A stretch of DNA of 64,000 nucleotides, from assembly GCF_018918325.1 (NCBI RefSeq), contig NZ_JAHLQH010000047.1:1-64000 (forward strand). Direction: 5' to 3'. Of the stretch, positions 39,527-48,701 are shown one piece after another. The notes beneath the pieces are model-generated. The model made no database searches and had not been told where the DNA came from. It saw only the letters and a program-made list of their open reading frames with translations. The DNA comes from Clostridium sp. MSJ-8. GTDB lineage: Bacteria; Bacillota; Clostridia; Clostridiales; Clostridiaceae. Within the stretch, counting starts at the first letter, position 1. Every line of letters begins with the position of its first letter. Position numbers and translations under genes: made by a program.

Positions 39527-40129
39527 ATGAAAACTATAGATCATAAAATACTTGCAAAGTATGTTATTAAAGAAGCTAATGTTAAATTGCCATATATATA
39601 TGAAACTGCATTTATAATAGGAAATATTGAACCTGATAAAAATATTTTTACTTATTTACATGGCATTATTAAAGGAAAGAAGTTTAGAGGACATAATTAT
39701 AATAATATATTGCCTATTATGAGAAAGATTTTTAATATTTTAAAATCTAAAGAAAGGTTTAGTGTTAATGACTATTATAAGTTAGGAAAACTAATGCACT
39801 ATATAGTAGATTCTTTTACATTTCCACATAATGATATTTTTAAAGGATCATTAAGAGAGCATTGTAAGTATGAACAAGAATTACATGAAGAAATGTTTAA
39901 TGAGTTAGATTATTATAGCAATTTACATGTTAGTAATAGTATAGAAGAATTTAATGATATAGAAAATTTACATGAAAAATATATAGAAACAGCAGGAAAC
40001 AAAATGGTAGATTATAGTTTTATATTTACAGCTATACAAGTAATATTACAAACTATTGCAGAAAAGACATATTTGTATACTAATATGGAGTCTTGTTCTT
40101 GTACTGAGGTGAGTTATAATAGAAATTAA
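39527..40129 (+). CDS. Zinc-dependent phospholipase C family protein
   Basis: About 200 residues without a signal peptide. Histidine and aspartate spacing in DHKILAKYVI, GNIEPDKN, LGKLMHYIVDSFTFPHN and LHEEMFNEL resembles the metal ligands of the all-helical zinc-dependent phospholipase C/S1-P1 fold, a family frequently annotated in clostridia as intracellular proteins of unknown role. ATG at 39527 follows AAAGGAGTGG. It sits 20 nt upstream of the histidine kinase, so may share its transcript. Confidence 0.65.
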   Translation: MKTIDHKILAKYVIKEANVKLPYIYETAFIIGNIEPDKNIFTYLHGIIKGKKFRGHNYNNILPIMRKIFNILKSKERFSVNDYYKLGKLMHYIVDSFTFPHNDIFKGSLREHCKYEQELHEEMFNELDYYSNLHVSNSIEEFNDIENLHEKYIETAGNKMVDYSFIFTAIQVILQTIAEKTYLYTNMESCSCTEVSYNRN

Positions 40130-40149
40130 TAAGGGAGGAATATATTGCT

Positions 40150-41304
40150 ATGAGAAAAAATACAGTAAGGCGTAGAATATTTATATCAAATGCAATGGTG
40201 GTATTAATAACGTTAGTTTTTATGATATTAATTAATATAGGAATTGTTAATATATATGCAGAATCTATTGAAAATGAATGGAAACAATCTATGGAAAAAA
40301 TTATGAATAAAAATCAAATGGAAGAGATGTTAGAAGATTGGACTATTCATAGAAATTCTTTTGTTATGCTTATGGTATTAGATGGTGTTCTTTGCATAGG
40401 AACATTAATTGTAGTTAGTAATTTATTTACAAGAAATCTTACTAAACACATTTGTGCACCATTAGATAAGTTAGAGGATGGGGCGAATAGAATGAGAAAG
40501 AATGATTTGAGTAATAGAATAATATATAAAGGCGATGTTGAATTTGAAAATGTATGTGAAGCATTTAATGATATGCAACAACATATTTTAGAAGAGCAGG
40601 AAAAAAACAAAAAATATGAAAAGGCAAGGACAGATATGATTGCAGGAATATCACATGATTTAAAAACACCATTAACTGCAATTAAAGGTACTATAAAAGC
40701 AATGATGGATGGAGTAGTAACAACACCTAAACAACAAGAAAAATTCTTAAAGACTGCTTATAGGAGAGCTGGAGAAATGGATATTCTATTAAATCAGTTA
40801 TTCTATATTTCTAAACTTGAAACTGGTAATATGCCTATGAATTATACTATTATAGAAATAGGATCATTTATTAATAGTTATGTTAAAGGTAAGAAAGAGA
40901 TTATAGATTCATCAGAAATAGATATAGAAGCAGTTACTAATGATGTTAATGAGAATGTTTATGTGGATCCAGAACAATTACAGAGGATATTTGATAATTT
41001 ATTAGAAAATAGTAAAAAATATGGGGATAAGAAGCCCCTACATATTAAGTTATCATTACAAAAGAAAGATAATATAATATGTATATCTTTTGCTGATAAC
41101 GGAAATGGAATAGCAGAAGATAAGTTACCGTATATATTTGATGAATTTTATCGTGGAGATGAATCAAGAAATCAAAAAGATGGAAGCGGTTTGGGATTAT
41201 ACATTGTAAAATGTTTAATAGAAGATATGAAGGGCAATGTGTATGCAAAGAATGAAGAGGGCTTAATTGTATATATGGAGTTACCAATAAAAGATAAAGA
41301 ATAA
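40150..41304 (+). CDS. Sensor histidine kinase
   Basis: 384-residue membrane kinase. Two membrane helices (~15-35 and ~72-95) flank a short extracellular loop of about 40 residues, too small for a folded sensor domain. HAMP (~95-145), dimerisation/phosphoacceptor domain with His169 in GISHDLKTP, and ATP-binding domain with NLLENSKKY (N box), DNGNGIAEDKLP (G1), FDEFYRG (F box) and GSGLGLYIVK (G2). Kinase precedes regulator, with 15 nt between. The trigger is unknown; a short loop suggests membrane or wall stress sensing. Confidence 0.9.
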   Translation: MRKNTVRRRIFISNAMVVLITLVFMILINIGIVNIYAESIENEWKQSMEKIMNKNQMEEMLEDWTIHRNSFVMLMVLDGVLCIGTLIVVSNLFTRNLTKHICAPLDKLEDGANRMRKNDLSNRIIYKGDVEFENVCEAFNDMQQHILEEQEKNKKYEKARTDMIAGISHDLKTPLTAIKGTIKAMMDGVVTTPKQQEKFLKTAYRRAGEMDILLNQLFYISKLETGNMPMNYTIIEIGSFINSYVKGKKEIIDSSEIDIEAVTNDVNENVYVDPEQLQRIFDNLLENSKKYGDKKPLHIKLSLQKKDNIICISFADNGNGIAEDKLPYIFDEFYRGDESRNQKDGSGLGLYIVKCLIEDMKGNVYAKNEEGLIVYMELPIKDKE

Positions 41305-41319
41305 GGAGTATATAAGAAA

Positions 41320-42030
41320 GTGTCAGATAAAAAGAGAGTTTTAATTGTAGAAGATGATGAAGACATTAGTATGATAGAAGAAGCATATTTAGAGTCAGCT
41401 GGATTTGATACAGAGATTATTTCTGATGGAAAAGAAGTAATTAATATTTTAGAAAAAGAAAAGTTTGATTTAATATTATTAGATTTAATGTTGCCAGGGA
41501 AAAGTGGCTATGAGGTATGTAGAGAAATTAGAGATAAGATAGACATTCCAATTATAATGGTTACTGCTAGAACAGATTCTGTGGATAAAATAAGGGGCCT
41601 AGGTTTAGGGGCTGATGATTATATTGCAAAACCATTTGATCCAGCAGAATTAGTAGCTAGGGTAAATGCAAATATGAGACAATATGATAGAATAAAATCT
41701 AATTCTTCAGAACAAAAAGAAAAAGAATCAAAAGAAATAGTAGTACAAGATTTAAGAATTATGGTTAATAGTTGGAAAGTGTATAAAGGTGATAAGGAAA
41801 TAAAACTTCCTAACAGAGAATTTGAAATATTAGAGTTTTTGGCTAGAAATCCCAATGTTGTTTTTTCAAAAGAACAGATATTTGAAAAGATATGGGGATA
41901 TGATTATACTGGTGATAATGCTACTGTAATGGTTCATATAAATAGAATAAGAGAAAAGATTGAAGATGATAGTAAGAACCCAAAGATTATAGAAACTGTA
42001 TGGGGAGCAGGGTATAGATTAAATAAATAA
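41320..42030 (+). CDS. Response regulator, OmpR/PhoB family
   Basis: 236 residues. Receiver domain with acidic pair EDD (11-13), phosphorylation site Asp55 (LLLDLMLPG) and Lys in AKPFD; C-terminal winged helix (~140-236) with FSKEQIFEKIWGYDY and TVMVHINRIREKI. GTG start with AAGGAG 11 nt upstream. Partner of the kinase at 40150. Targets are unknown; nearby DUF368/PAP2 genes concerned with the wall lipid carrier are candidates. Confidence 0.92.
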   Translation: MSDKKRVLIVEDDEDISMIEEAYLESAGFDTEIISDGKEVINILEKEKFDLILLDLMLPGKSGYEVCREIRDKIDIPIIMVTARTDSVDKIRGLGLGADDYIAKPFDPAELVARVNANMRQYDRIKSNSSEQKEKESKEIVVQDLRIMVNSWKVYKGDKEIKLPNREFEILEFLARNPNVVFSKEQIFEKIWGYDYTGDNATVMVHINRIREKIEDDSKNPKIIETVWGAGYRLNK

Positions 42031-42065
42031 AATTTATATATTAATTTATAATTTATTTAGAAATT

Positions 42066-42128
42066 AACCTCCTAGTGTTTAATGTGAGTTGGTAATATAA
42101 CCACATAAACAAATAGGAGGTTTTTTAT
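42066..42128 (+). terminator. Terminator hairpin containing the next gene's ribosome site
   Basis: AACCTCCTA (42066-42074) pairs with TAGGAGGTT (42114-42122), extended inward by TGTTTA/TAAACA, followed by TTTTTT. The AGGAGG of the descending arm is the ribosome binding site for the DUF368 gene (ATG 42129). The structure therefore both terminates the two-component operon and could hide the start site of the next gene in read-through RNA. Confidence 0.75.
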
Positions 42129-43028
42129 ATGTTAAAAGAAGCAATTAATGGATTTTGTATGGCGTTGGCAGATAGTGTACCAGGAGTATCAGGTGGAACA
42201 GTAGCATTTATTATGGGGTTTTATGATAAATTTATTGGAGCTATTAACAATTTAGTATTTGGCAATAGAGAGGAAAAAAAATCATCAGTATTTTACCTTA
42301 TTAAATTAGGTATAGGATGGGTATTAGGCATGATGTTAGCTATTATTGCACTTTCGGCTTTGTTTGAAAATCATATATATGAAGTAAGTTCATTATTTAT
42401 AGGATTTATTGCAGGAGCTATCCCACTAATTATAAAAGAAGAAAGGGAAGGATTTAAAGAAGTTAGAAAAGGTATCTTATTTGGTGTATTAGGAGTTTTA
42501 TTAGTAGTTGGAATAACATTTTTAAATGGTTTTAGTAGTGATGCATCAATGGATTTAAGTAATTTTTCCATTGGATTGGGTATTAAGTTATTCTTTATAG
42601 GAATGATTGCAATATCAGCTATGTTTTTACCAGGAATATCTGGTTCTACTTTACTTCTTATTTTTGGAGCTTATATACCAGTAATTACAGCTGTAAAAGG
42701 TATTATGGCATTTAATTTTAAGTATATTCCAGCAATTATGTTTTTTGGATTTGGTGTGTTATTTGGTGCGATAACTGTAGTAAAAGGAATAAAAATTTGT
42801 CTTGAGAAGTTCAGAACTCAAGCTTTATATTCAATACTTGGAATGATGATTGGATCTTTTTATGCAATTATTATGGGACCTACAACATTAAAAATTCCTA
42901 AAGCTCCACTTGGAATTGAAAATTTTAGTATTATTGCTTGTGGTGTGGGTATTTTACTAGTAGTCGGAATGCAGATGGTAAAAGATATAAATAATAAAAA
43001 TGCAATTAAGATAGTAAAAAATAGATAG
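42129..43028 (+). CDS. DUF368 polyprenyl-phosphate translocase
   Basis: 299-residue integral membrane protein with about eight hydrophobic segments and two related halves, each opening with a signature loop: DSVPGVSGGTVAFIMGFYD near residue 16 and LPGISGSTLLLIFGAY near 171. DUF368 proteins (PopT type) were shown in other bacteria to return undecaprenyl phosphate across the membrane for reuse in wall synthesis. The PAP2 phosphatase gene follows 14 nt later. Translation may be dampened by the hairpin that holds its ribosome site. Confidence 0.85.
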   Translation: MLKEAINGFCMALADSVPGVSGGTVAFIMGFYDKFIGAINNLVFGNREEKKSSVFYLIKLGIGWVLGMMLAIIALSALFENHIYEVSSLFIGFIAGAIPLIIKEEREGFKEVRKGILFGVLGVLLVVGITFLNGFSSDASMDLSNFSIGLGIKLFFIGMIAISAMFLPGISGSTLLLIFGAYIPVITAVKGIMAFNFKYIPAIMFFGFGVLFGAITVVKGIKICLEKFRTQALYSILGMMIGSFYAIIMGPTTLKIPKAPLGIENFSIIACGVGILLVVGMQMVKDINNKNAIKIVKNR

Positions 43029-43042
43029 AAAGAAGTGATAAT

Positions 43043-43594
43043 ATGGGGGTTGAATTAAGAATTCTGGATATAATACAAACTATACACAATCCAATATTAG
43101 ATAATATTTTTGTATTTATAACTAAGCTCGGAGATGTTGGATTTATATGGATAGTACTAGCTGTAATTTTGGCTATAAGACCAACAACTAGAAGATGTGG
43201 AATTGTAATGCTAATATCGTTATTATTAGATGTAGTTATATGTAATGGACTTTTGAAGAACATAGTAGCACGTACTCGTCCTTGTGATGTTAATAATTCT
43301 ATACAATTATTAATACCAAAACCTCATGATTATTCATTTCCATCAGGACACACATCAGCTTCGTTTGTAGCTGTAGCTTCAATTTTTTTATCAGGACCTA
43401 AAAAGATGCAAAAACCCGTGTTATTGTTAGCTATATTGATTTCATTTTCTCGCATGTATTTATATGTACATTATCCTACAGATGTTATAGGAGGAGTGAT
43501 AATAGGTCTTTTTATTGGATATTTAGGTAACATTATATTAAAAAAGTTATTGCTAATTAAAGAAAATAAAATACAAGAACATTTAAGAAAGTAA
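43043..43594 (+). CDS. PAP2-family phosphatase, probable undecaprenyl pyrophosphatase
   Basis: 183 residues, several membrane helices. The three phosphatase motifs are complete: KNIVARTRP, PSGHTSAS and SRMYLYVHYPTDVIGG, the histidines of motifs 2 and 3 forming the active site. BcrC/PgpB-like enzymes of this class dephosphorylate undecaprenyl pyrophosphate outside the membrane, which makes exactly the substrate that DUF368 proteins flip back. Co-transcription with DUF368 supports that role; phosphatidylglycerophosphate is the alternative substrate. Confidence 0.85.
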   Translation: MGVELRILDIIQTIHNPILDNIFVFITKLGDVGFIWIVLAVILAIRPTTRRCGIVMLISLLLDVVICNGLLKNIVARTRPCDVNNSIQLLIPKPHDYSFPSGHTSASFVAVASIFLSGPKKMQKPVLLLAILISFSRMYLYVHYPTDVIGGVIIGLFIGYLGNIILKKLLLIKENKIQEHLRK

Positions 43595-43663
43595 TATTTT
43601 TAGTAGTTTTGGCATAATAATATTATTGTTAATAAATATTATGATATAAAAGGAGAAAAAGGG

Positions 43664-45172
43664 ATGAAGAGAGAAAGTGGAATAATAATGCATATAACAT
43701 CTCTTCCTGGTGATTATGGAATAGGAACACTAGGAAGTGAAGCATATGATTTTGTAGATTTTTTAGTAAGTGCAGGACAAAAGTATTGGCAAATACTTCC
43801 TCTAACACAAACAGGATATGGAGATTCACCTTATCAAAGTTGTTGTGCATTTAGTGGTAATCCATATCTTATAGATTTAGACATTTTATGTGATGAAGGA
43901 TTATTAGATAGAGAAGATTATGAAGAGGTTGACTTTGGAAATGATGAATTAGAAGTTGATTATGAAAAGATATTTAATAATAAGTTACCTATACTTAGAA
44001 TTGCTTATGAAAATTCAAAGGAATTATATAGTGATGAAATAGAAGAGTTTAAAAAAGCTCAAAGTCATTGGATTAATGATTACGGATTATATATGGCCAT
44101 TAAAGAAAAACTAGGTAACATAAGTTTGCTTAAATGGGAAGATGGTATTAGAAAAAGAAAAGAGGATGCAATAAATAAATACAAGATTGAATTGGAAGAT
44201 GAAGTGAATTATTGGGTATTTATACAGTATATATTTTTTAAACAATGGAAGGATTTAAAAGAATATGCTAATTCTCAAGGCATTGAAATAATAGGAGATC
44301 TTCCTATATATGTAGCAGAAGATAGTGTTGATTTGTGGACTAATCCAGAATTATTTAAATTAGATGATAATCTTATCCCTGAAAAGGTTGCAGGATGCCC
44401 TCCAGATGCTTTTTCAGAAACAGGTCAATTGTGGGGAAATCCTATATATGATTGGGAGAAACAAAAAGAAGATGGATATAAATGGTGGACTCAAAGGTTT
44501 AAATCAGCTAGGGAGCTATATGATGTTATAAGAATAGATCACTTTAGAGGATTTGAAGCTTTTTGGCAAGTTCCTTATGGTGATAAAACAGCAGAAAATG
44601 GTGAATGGGTGAAAGGACCTAATGTTGAGTTTTTTGAAACTATAGAAAAGAAGTTAGGAAAATTAAATATAATTGCAGAAGATCTTGGATTCATGACAGA
44701 TGATTTGGAGGAATTTAGAGACAATTCAGGATATCCTGGAATGAGGTTACTTCAGTTTGCATTTGATGTGGATAGTGAATCTGGAAGTGATATGCCATAT
44801 TTACCACATAATTATATACCTAATTGTGTTGCTTATACAGGGACTCATGACAATGACACTGTTATGGGATGGTTTGATGAATCTGGTTCTGTAGAAGAAA
44901 TAGAATATTGTATTAATTATTTAAAGCTTACTGAAGATGAGGGATATAACTGGGGATTTATTAGAGGAATATGGAGTAGTGTAGCTAATATAGCAATAGC
45001 TCAAATGCAGGATTTCTTAGGATATGGTAGTGAAGCAAGAATGAATATTCCATCTTCATTAGGTTGGTGGAAATGGAGAGTTTCAAAGGATGACTTAACA
45101 GAAGAATTAAGTGAACAAATATATGAATTGACTGATATGTATGGAAGACTTAATAGAACTATAGAAGAATGA
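43664..45172 (+). CDS. malQ: 4-alpha-glucanotransferase
   Basis: Disproportionates maltodextrins in the cytoplasm, producing glucose and longer chains. 502 residues, GH77. Motifs: SLPGDYGIGTLG, YGDSPYQS, nucleophile Asp in RIDHFRGFEAFW, acid/base Glu in IAEDLG, and YTGTHDNDTVMGW. No signal peptide. AAGGAGAAAAAGGG precedes the ATG. It complements the secreted amylases 4-20 kb upstream by processing imported maltodextrins; no sugar transporter is in the window. Confidence 0.95.
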   Translation: MKRESGIIMHITSLPGDYGIGTLGSEAYDFVDFLVSAGQKYWQILPLTQTGYGDSPYQSCCAFSGNPYLIDLDILCDEGLLDREDYEEVDFGNDELEVDYEKIFNNKLPILRIAYENSKELYSDEIEEFKKAQSHWINDYGLYMAIKEKLGNISLLKWEDGIRKRKEDAINKYKIELEDEVNYWVFIQYIFFKQWKDLKEYANSQGIEIIGDLPIYVAEDSVDLWTNPELFKLDDNLIPEKVAGCPPDAFSETGQLWGNPIYDWEKQKEDGYKWWTQRFKSARELYDVIRIDHFRGFEAFWQVPYGDKTAENGEWVKGPNVEFFETIEKKLGKLNIIAEDLGFMTDDLEEFRDNSGYPGMRLLQFAFDVDSESGSDMPYLPHNYIPNCVAYTGTHDNDTVMGWFDESGSVEEIEYCINYLKLTEDEGYNWGFIRGIWSSVANIAIAQMQDFLGYGSEARMNIPSSLGWWKWRVSKDDLTEELSEQIYELTDMYGRLNRTIEE

Positions 45173-45184
45173 TTAATGTTAGAA

Positions 45185-45345
45185 TTGACAACCTAGATTA
45201 TTGATGATATCCTTAAATGTAAGAAAACCTTTAAGATGATCCAGAGAGATCAATAAGGAAGAAAATAATTATATGCGATTGTTAACATTGGGATTATTAT
45301 GCCTTCCTTGATAGTTATTAAGGAAGGCATTTGTTTTACATATTA
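45185..45345 (+). promoter_or_regulatory. pyrB promoter and PyrR-type attenuator leader
   Basis: Promoter TTGACA (45185-45190), 17 bp, TATCCT (45208-45213). The leader carries a PyrR binding loop: lower stem CCTT/AAGG (45228-45231, 45255-45258) and upper stem GATC/GATC around CAGAGA (45242-45247), matching the CNGNGA loop consensus. AAGGAAG (45255-45261) can pair with CTTCCTT (45303-45309) as antiterminator, competing with the terminator GCCTTCCTT/AAGGAAGGC (45301-45328) and its T-rich tail. High UMP would favour PyrR binding and termination. Confidence 0.75.
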
Positions 45346-45404
45346 TGAAAGTATATCAATTTTAATATTATAACTTTCTAAGAAAAAAGGAGTGATCAAT
45401 TCAT

Positions 45405-46325
45405 ATGAATAATAAACATTTAATCGATCCTATGGACTTTTCTGTAGAAGAACTAGATGAGATATTTAAACTTGCACAAGATATAATAAAAGATCCTCAA
45501 AAGTATTCTAAAATATGTGATGGCAAGATATTGGCTACACTATTTTATGAACCTAGCACAAGAACAAGATTTAGTTTTGAAGCAGCAATGATGAGACTAG
45601 GTGGAAAAATATTGGGATTTTCAGAACCTAATTCAAGTTCTGCATCTAAGGGTGAAACAATAGCAGATACTATCAGAATGGTATCTATATATACAGACAT
45701 AATTGCTATGAGACATCCAAAAGAAGGTTCAGCAAGAGTTGCTAGTATGTTTTCAAGAGTACCTATAATAAATGCTGGTGATGGTGGACATCAACATCCT
45801 ACTCAAACATTAGCAGATCTTCTAACAATAGAATGTTTGAAGAAAGGATTAAGAGGCCATACTATAGGAATATGTGGAGACTTAAAATTCGGTAGAACAG
45901 TTCATTCATTAATAAAGGCAATGAGCAGATATGAAGATACAAGATTTATACTTATATCACCTAAAGAATTAAGAGTACCACAATACATAAAAGAAGAGGT
46001 TATAGAAAAGCATAATATAGAATATAGAGAAGTTGAAAGATTAGAAGATGTAATAAATGAAGTAGATATTTTATATATGACTAGAATTCAAAAAGAAAGA
46101 TTCTTTAATGAAGAAGAATATTTAAGATTAAAGGACAGCTATATTTTAGATGCAGACAAGATGAAGTTAGCAAAGGAAGATATGATAGTTATGCATCCAC
46201 TTCCAAGAGTTAATGAGATATCTATGGAGGTAGATAGTGACAAGAGAGCTGCTTATTTTAAAGAAGCTGAGTATGCTATGTATGTGAGAATGGCACTTAT
46301 ATGTAAGTTGTTGGGGGTGGCATAA
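45405..46325 (+). CDS. pyrB: Aspartate carbamoyltransferase catalytic chain
   Basis: Joins carbamoyl phosphate and aspartate, first committed step of pyrimidine synthesis. 306 residues. The carbamoyl phosphate site is [33 protein letters not shown] and [10 protein letters not shown] are conserved. Ribosome site AAAGGAGTG. One nucleotide separates it from pyrI, matching the enzyme's two-subunit composition. Confidence 0.96.
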   Translation: MNNKHLIDPMDFSVEELDEIFKLAQDIIKDPQKYSKICDGKILATLFYEPSTRTRFSFEAAMMRLGGKILGFSEPNSSSASKGETIADTIRMVSIYTDIIAMRHPKEGSARVASMFSRVPIINAGDGGHQHPTQTLADLLTIECLKKGLRGHTIGICGDLKFGRTVHSLIKAMSRYEDTRFILISPKELRVPQYIKEEVIEKHNIEYREVERLEDVINEVDILYMTRIQKERFFNEEEYLRLKDSYILDADKMKLAKEDMIVMHPLPRVNEISMEVDSDKRAAYFKEAEYAMYVRMALICKLLGVA

Positions 46326-46326
46326 T

Positions 46327-46764
46327 ATGTTAGAGATAACAAGTTTAAGAAATGGATTAGTAATAGATCATATAGAAGCAGGAATGGGTGTTAAGATATT
46401 TGATTATCTTAATCTAGATAAGACAGATCATAGAGTAGCACTTATAATAAATGCAGAGAGCAAGAATTTAGGTAGAAAAGATATAATAAAAATAGAGCGT
46501 GAAAAATGTGAAGAAATAGATTATACAGTATTAGGATTGTTATCACCAAGTATAACTATAAATGAAATTAAGAATGAAGTTATAGTTAGAAAGATAAAAC
46601 CTCAACTACCAAAGAGGGTTGAAAATATCTTAAAATGTAATAATCCTAATTGTATTACTAGTACAGAAAAATATGTGCCACATTCATTTATATTAGTAGA
46701 TGCAGAAAAAGGAACTTATAGATGTGAATATTGTGATCACATAACAAAATTATCAGAGGTTTAG
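46327..46764 (+). CDS. pyrI: Aspartate carbamoyltransferase regulatory chain
   Basis: Binds nucleotide effectors and contacts PyrB through a zinc domain. 145 residues: allosteric domain (~1-95, with [10 protein letters not shown]) and zinc domain with four cysteines in CNNPNC and CEYC. Its presence predicts allosteric feedback on PyrB in addition to transcript attenuation. Confidence 0.95.
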   Translation: MLEITSLRNGLVIDHIEAGMGVKIFDYLNLDKTDHRVALIINAESKNLGRKDIIKIEREKCEEIDYTVLGLLSPSITINEIKNEVIVRKIKPQLPKRVENILKCNNPNCITSTEKYVPHSFILVDAEKGTYRCEYCDHITKLSEV

Positions 46765-46784
46765 AGTATAAGGAGAATAAATAT

Positions 46785-48053
46785 ATGATACTTATAAAAT
46801 CAGGAAGACTAATAGACCCTAAGACTGATAGAGATGAAGTTGTAGACATAATAATAAAAGAAGATAAAATATATAAGATAGGACATTTTGAAGTAAGTTC
46901 AGAATATGAAAGAATAATCGATGCTAAAAATAAGATAATTGCTCCAGGACTTATAGATGTACATGTTCATTTTAGAGATCCCGGATTCACATATAAAGAA
47001 GATATAGATACAGGAGCTAAATCAGCAGCAGCAGGTGGATTTACAACAGTTGTTTGTATGGCTAATACTAGTCCTATATTAGATAATGTAGAAACACTAG
47101 AATATTTTTTAGACAAAGCTAAAGATACAAATATAAATGTTAAAACTGTAGCTGCTATTACTAAGGAATTTAAAGGAAAAGAATTAGTGGATATGAATAA
47201 ACTTCTCTCTAAAGGTGTAGTTGGATTTAGTGATGATGGCTTACCTATAAGAGATTCAAAGGTAATAATGGAAGCTATGAATAAAGCAAAAGAATTAGAT
47301 GTACCGCTTAGTTTTCATGAAGAAGATCCAAACCTTATAGGCGTGGCTGGAGTAAATGATGGAAATGTGTCTAAACAATTAGGTTTTATAGGAGCAAGTA
47401 ATTCAGCTGAAGATGTATTAGTTGCTAGGGATTGTATGTTAGCACTTAAAACAGGAGCTAAGGTAGATATTCAACATATTAGTTCGGGTAATTCAGTAGA
47501 TATGATTAGATTTATAAAGTCATTAGGAGCAAATGTATATGCAGAAGCAACTCCACATCATTTTTCGTTAACAGAAGAAGCAGTATTAGAACATGGAACA
47601 CTTGCAAAGATGAATCCGCCTCTTAGAACTGAAGAAGATAAACATAAGATAATAGAAGGATTAAAGGATGGAACTATAGAAATAATAGCAACTGATCATG
47701 CTCCTCATAGCATTGATGAGAAAAATAGAGAATTTGCAAAATCTCCAAGTGGAATAATAGGACTAGAAACTTCACTTGCACTAGGAATTACTAACTTAGT
47801 TAAGAAAAAACATTTGTCATTAATGAAATTAATAGAGAAAATGACAATAAACCCTGCAAGATTATATAATTTCGATGCAGGATATATAGCTGAAGGATGT
47901 AAAGCTGATATAGTTATATTTGATGAAGATGAAGAATGGATAGTCCCTAATAAGTTTGAATCAAAAGCTGTTAATACACCATTTATAGGAGAAAAATTAT
48001 TAGGAAAAGTTAAGTATACTATATGTAATGGAAAAGTAGTATTCGAATCTTAA
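46785..48053 (+). CDS. pyrC: Dihydroorotase
   Basis: Cyclises carbamoyl aspartate to dihydroorotate. 422 residues of the type I (PyrC/allantoinase-like) amidohydrolases. Metal ligands: DVHVHFRD, the His of FHEED, IQHISSG and ATDHAPH. The zinc-bridging residue lies near KEDIDTGAKSAAAGG. AAGGAGAA ribosome site. Last gene of pyrBIC, followed by the large palindromic element. Confidence 0.95.
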   Translation: MILIKSGRLIDPKTDRDEVVDIIIKEDKIYKIGHFEVSSEYERIIDAKNKIIAPGLIDVHVHFRDPGFTYKEDIDTGAKSAAAGGFTTVVCMANTSPILDNVETLEYFLDKAKDTNINVKTVAAITKEFKGKELVDMNKLLSKGVVGFSDDGLPIRDSKVIMEAMNKAKELDVPLSFHEEDPNLIGVAGVNDGNVSKQLGFIGASNSAEDVLVARDCMLALKTGAKVDIQHISSGNSVDMIRFIKSLGANVYAEATPHHFSLTEEAVLEHGTLAKMNPPLRTEEDKHKIIEGLKDGTIEIIATDHAPHSIDEKNREFAKSPSGIIGLETSLALGITNLVKKKHLSLMKLIEKMTINPARLYNFDAGYIAEGCKADIVIFDEDEEWIVPNKFESKAVNTPFIGEKLLGKVKYTICNGKVVFES

Positions 48054-48096
48054 AACTAATAGACTTTTGTATATGATTTTCAATAAATTTGTAGTT

Positions 48097-48521
48097 GGAT
48101 AACTTATGTTTCACAATAATTAATATCAAAATTATATGGTTAAGTAAATAATATGATATGTATAAAATCCAATGTTATTTGGTATAATTAATATTATGTT
48201 TATTATTAGTATCAATATTATATGTTTTCATAAATAGCATAATTTCATTAAGTATTTCTAAATATAAAAAAATTAAGGTAGCTAAATGTTGTAAACTCAC
48301 TAAAGTTCAAACAGTACAACATTTTAAACGCTACCTTAATTTTTTTATCATTAATAAATCCTACAATTCATTATGAAGATTTATTCAAAGCAATAATATT
48401 GATACTAAAAAAGAAAATCATAATATTAGCATCATCAAATAACATTGGATTTTTCATTATAATAATATTACTTTGCTTAAATCAATAATTTGATATTAAT
48501 TAACTTAAAAGATAAGTAATC
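48097..48521. repeat. Long palindromic element (about 425 bp) with nested hairpin core, copy 4
   Basis: GGATAACTTAT (48097-48107) at the left pairs with ATAAGTAATC (48512-48521) at the right, and similarity continues inward along both arms: ATTAATATCAAA with TTTGATATTAAT, AAATCCAATGTTATTTG with CAAATAACATTGGATTT, AGTATCAATATTAT with its inverse near 48395. The core (48266-48346) has perfect outer arms AATTAAGGTAGC/GCTACCTTAATT and inner stem AATGTTGTA/TACAACATT. No open reading frame lies inside. It fills the gap after pyrC and would terminate the operon. The rest of the gap (48522-48701) is A/T-rich with nothing recognised. Confidence 0.85.
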
Positions 48522-48701
48522 AAAAAAATATATTCAATAATTTTTTTAGTAAGAATTACTGAAGACTTAATAAGATACTTGTTAATAATATAGATATATT
48601 AAAGATCACCATAAAGCTTTAATCACAAATATTTTGTTGACAGATACAAACTTTATAAGTTAATATATTTAACTGTAAATATATTAAATAGGGGGATAAA
48701 A

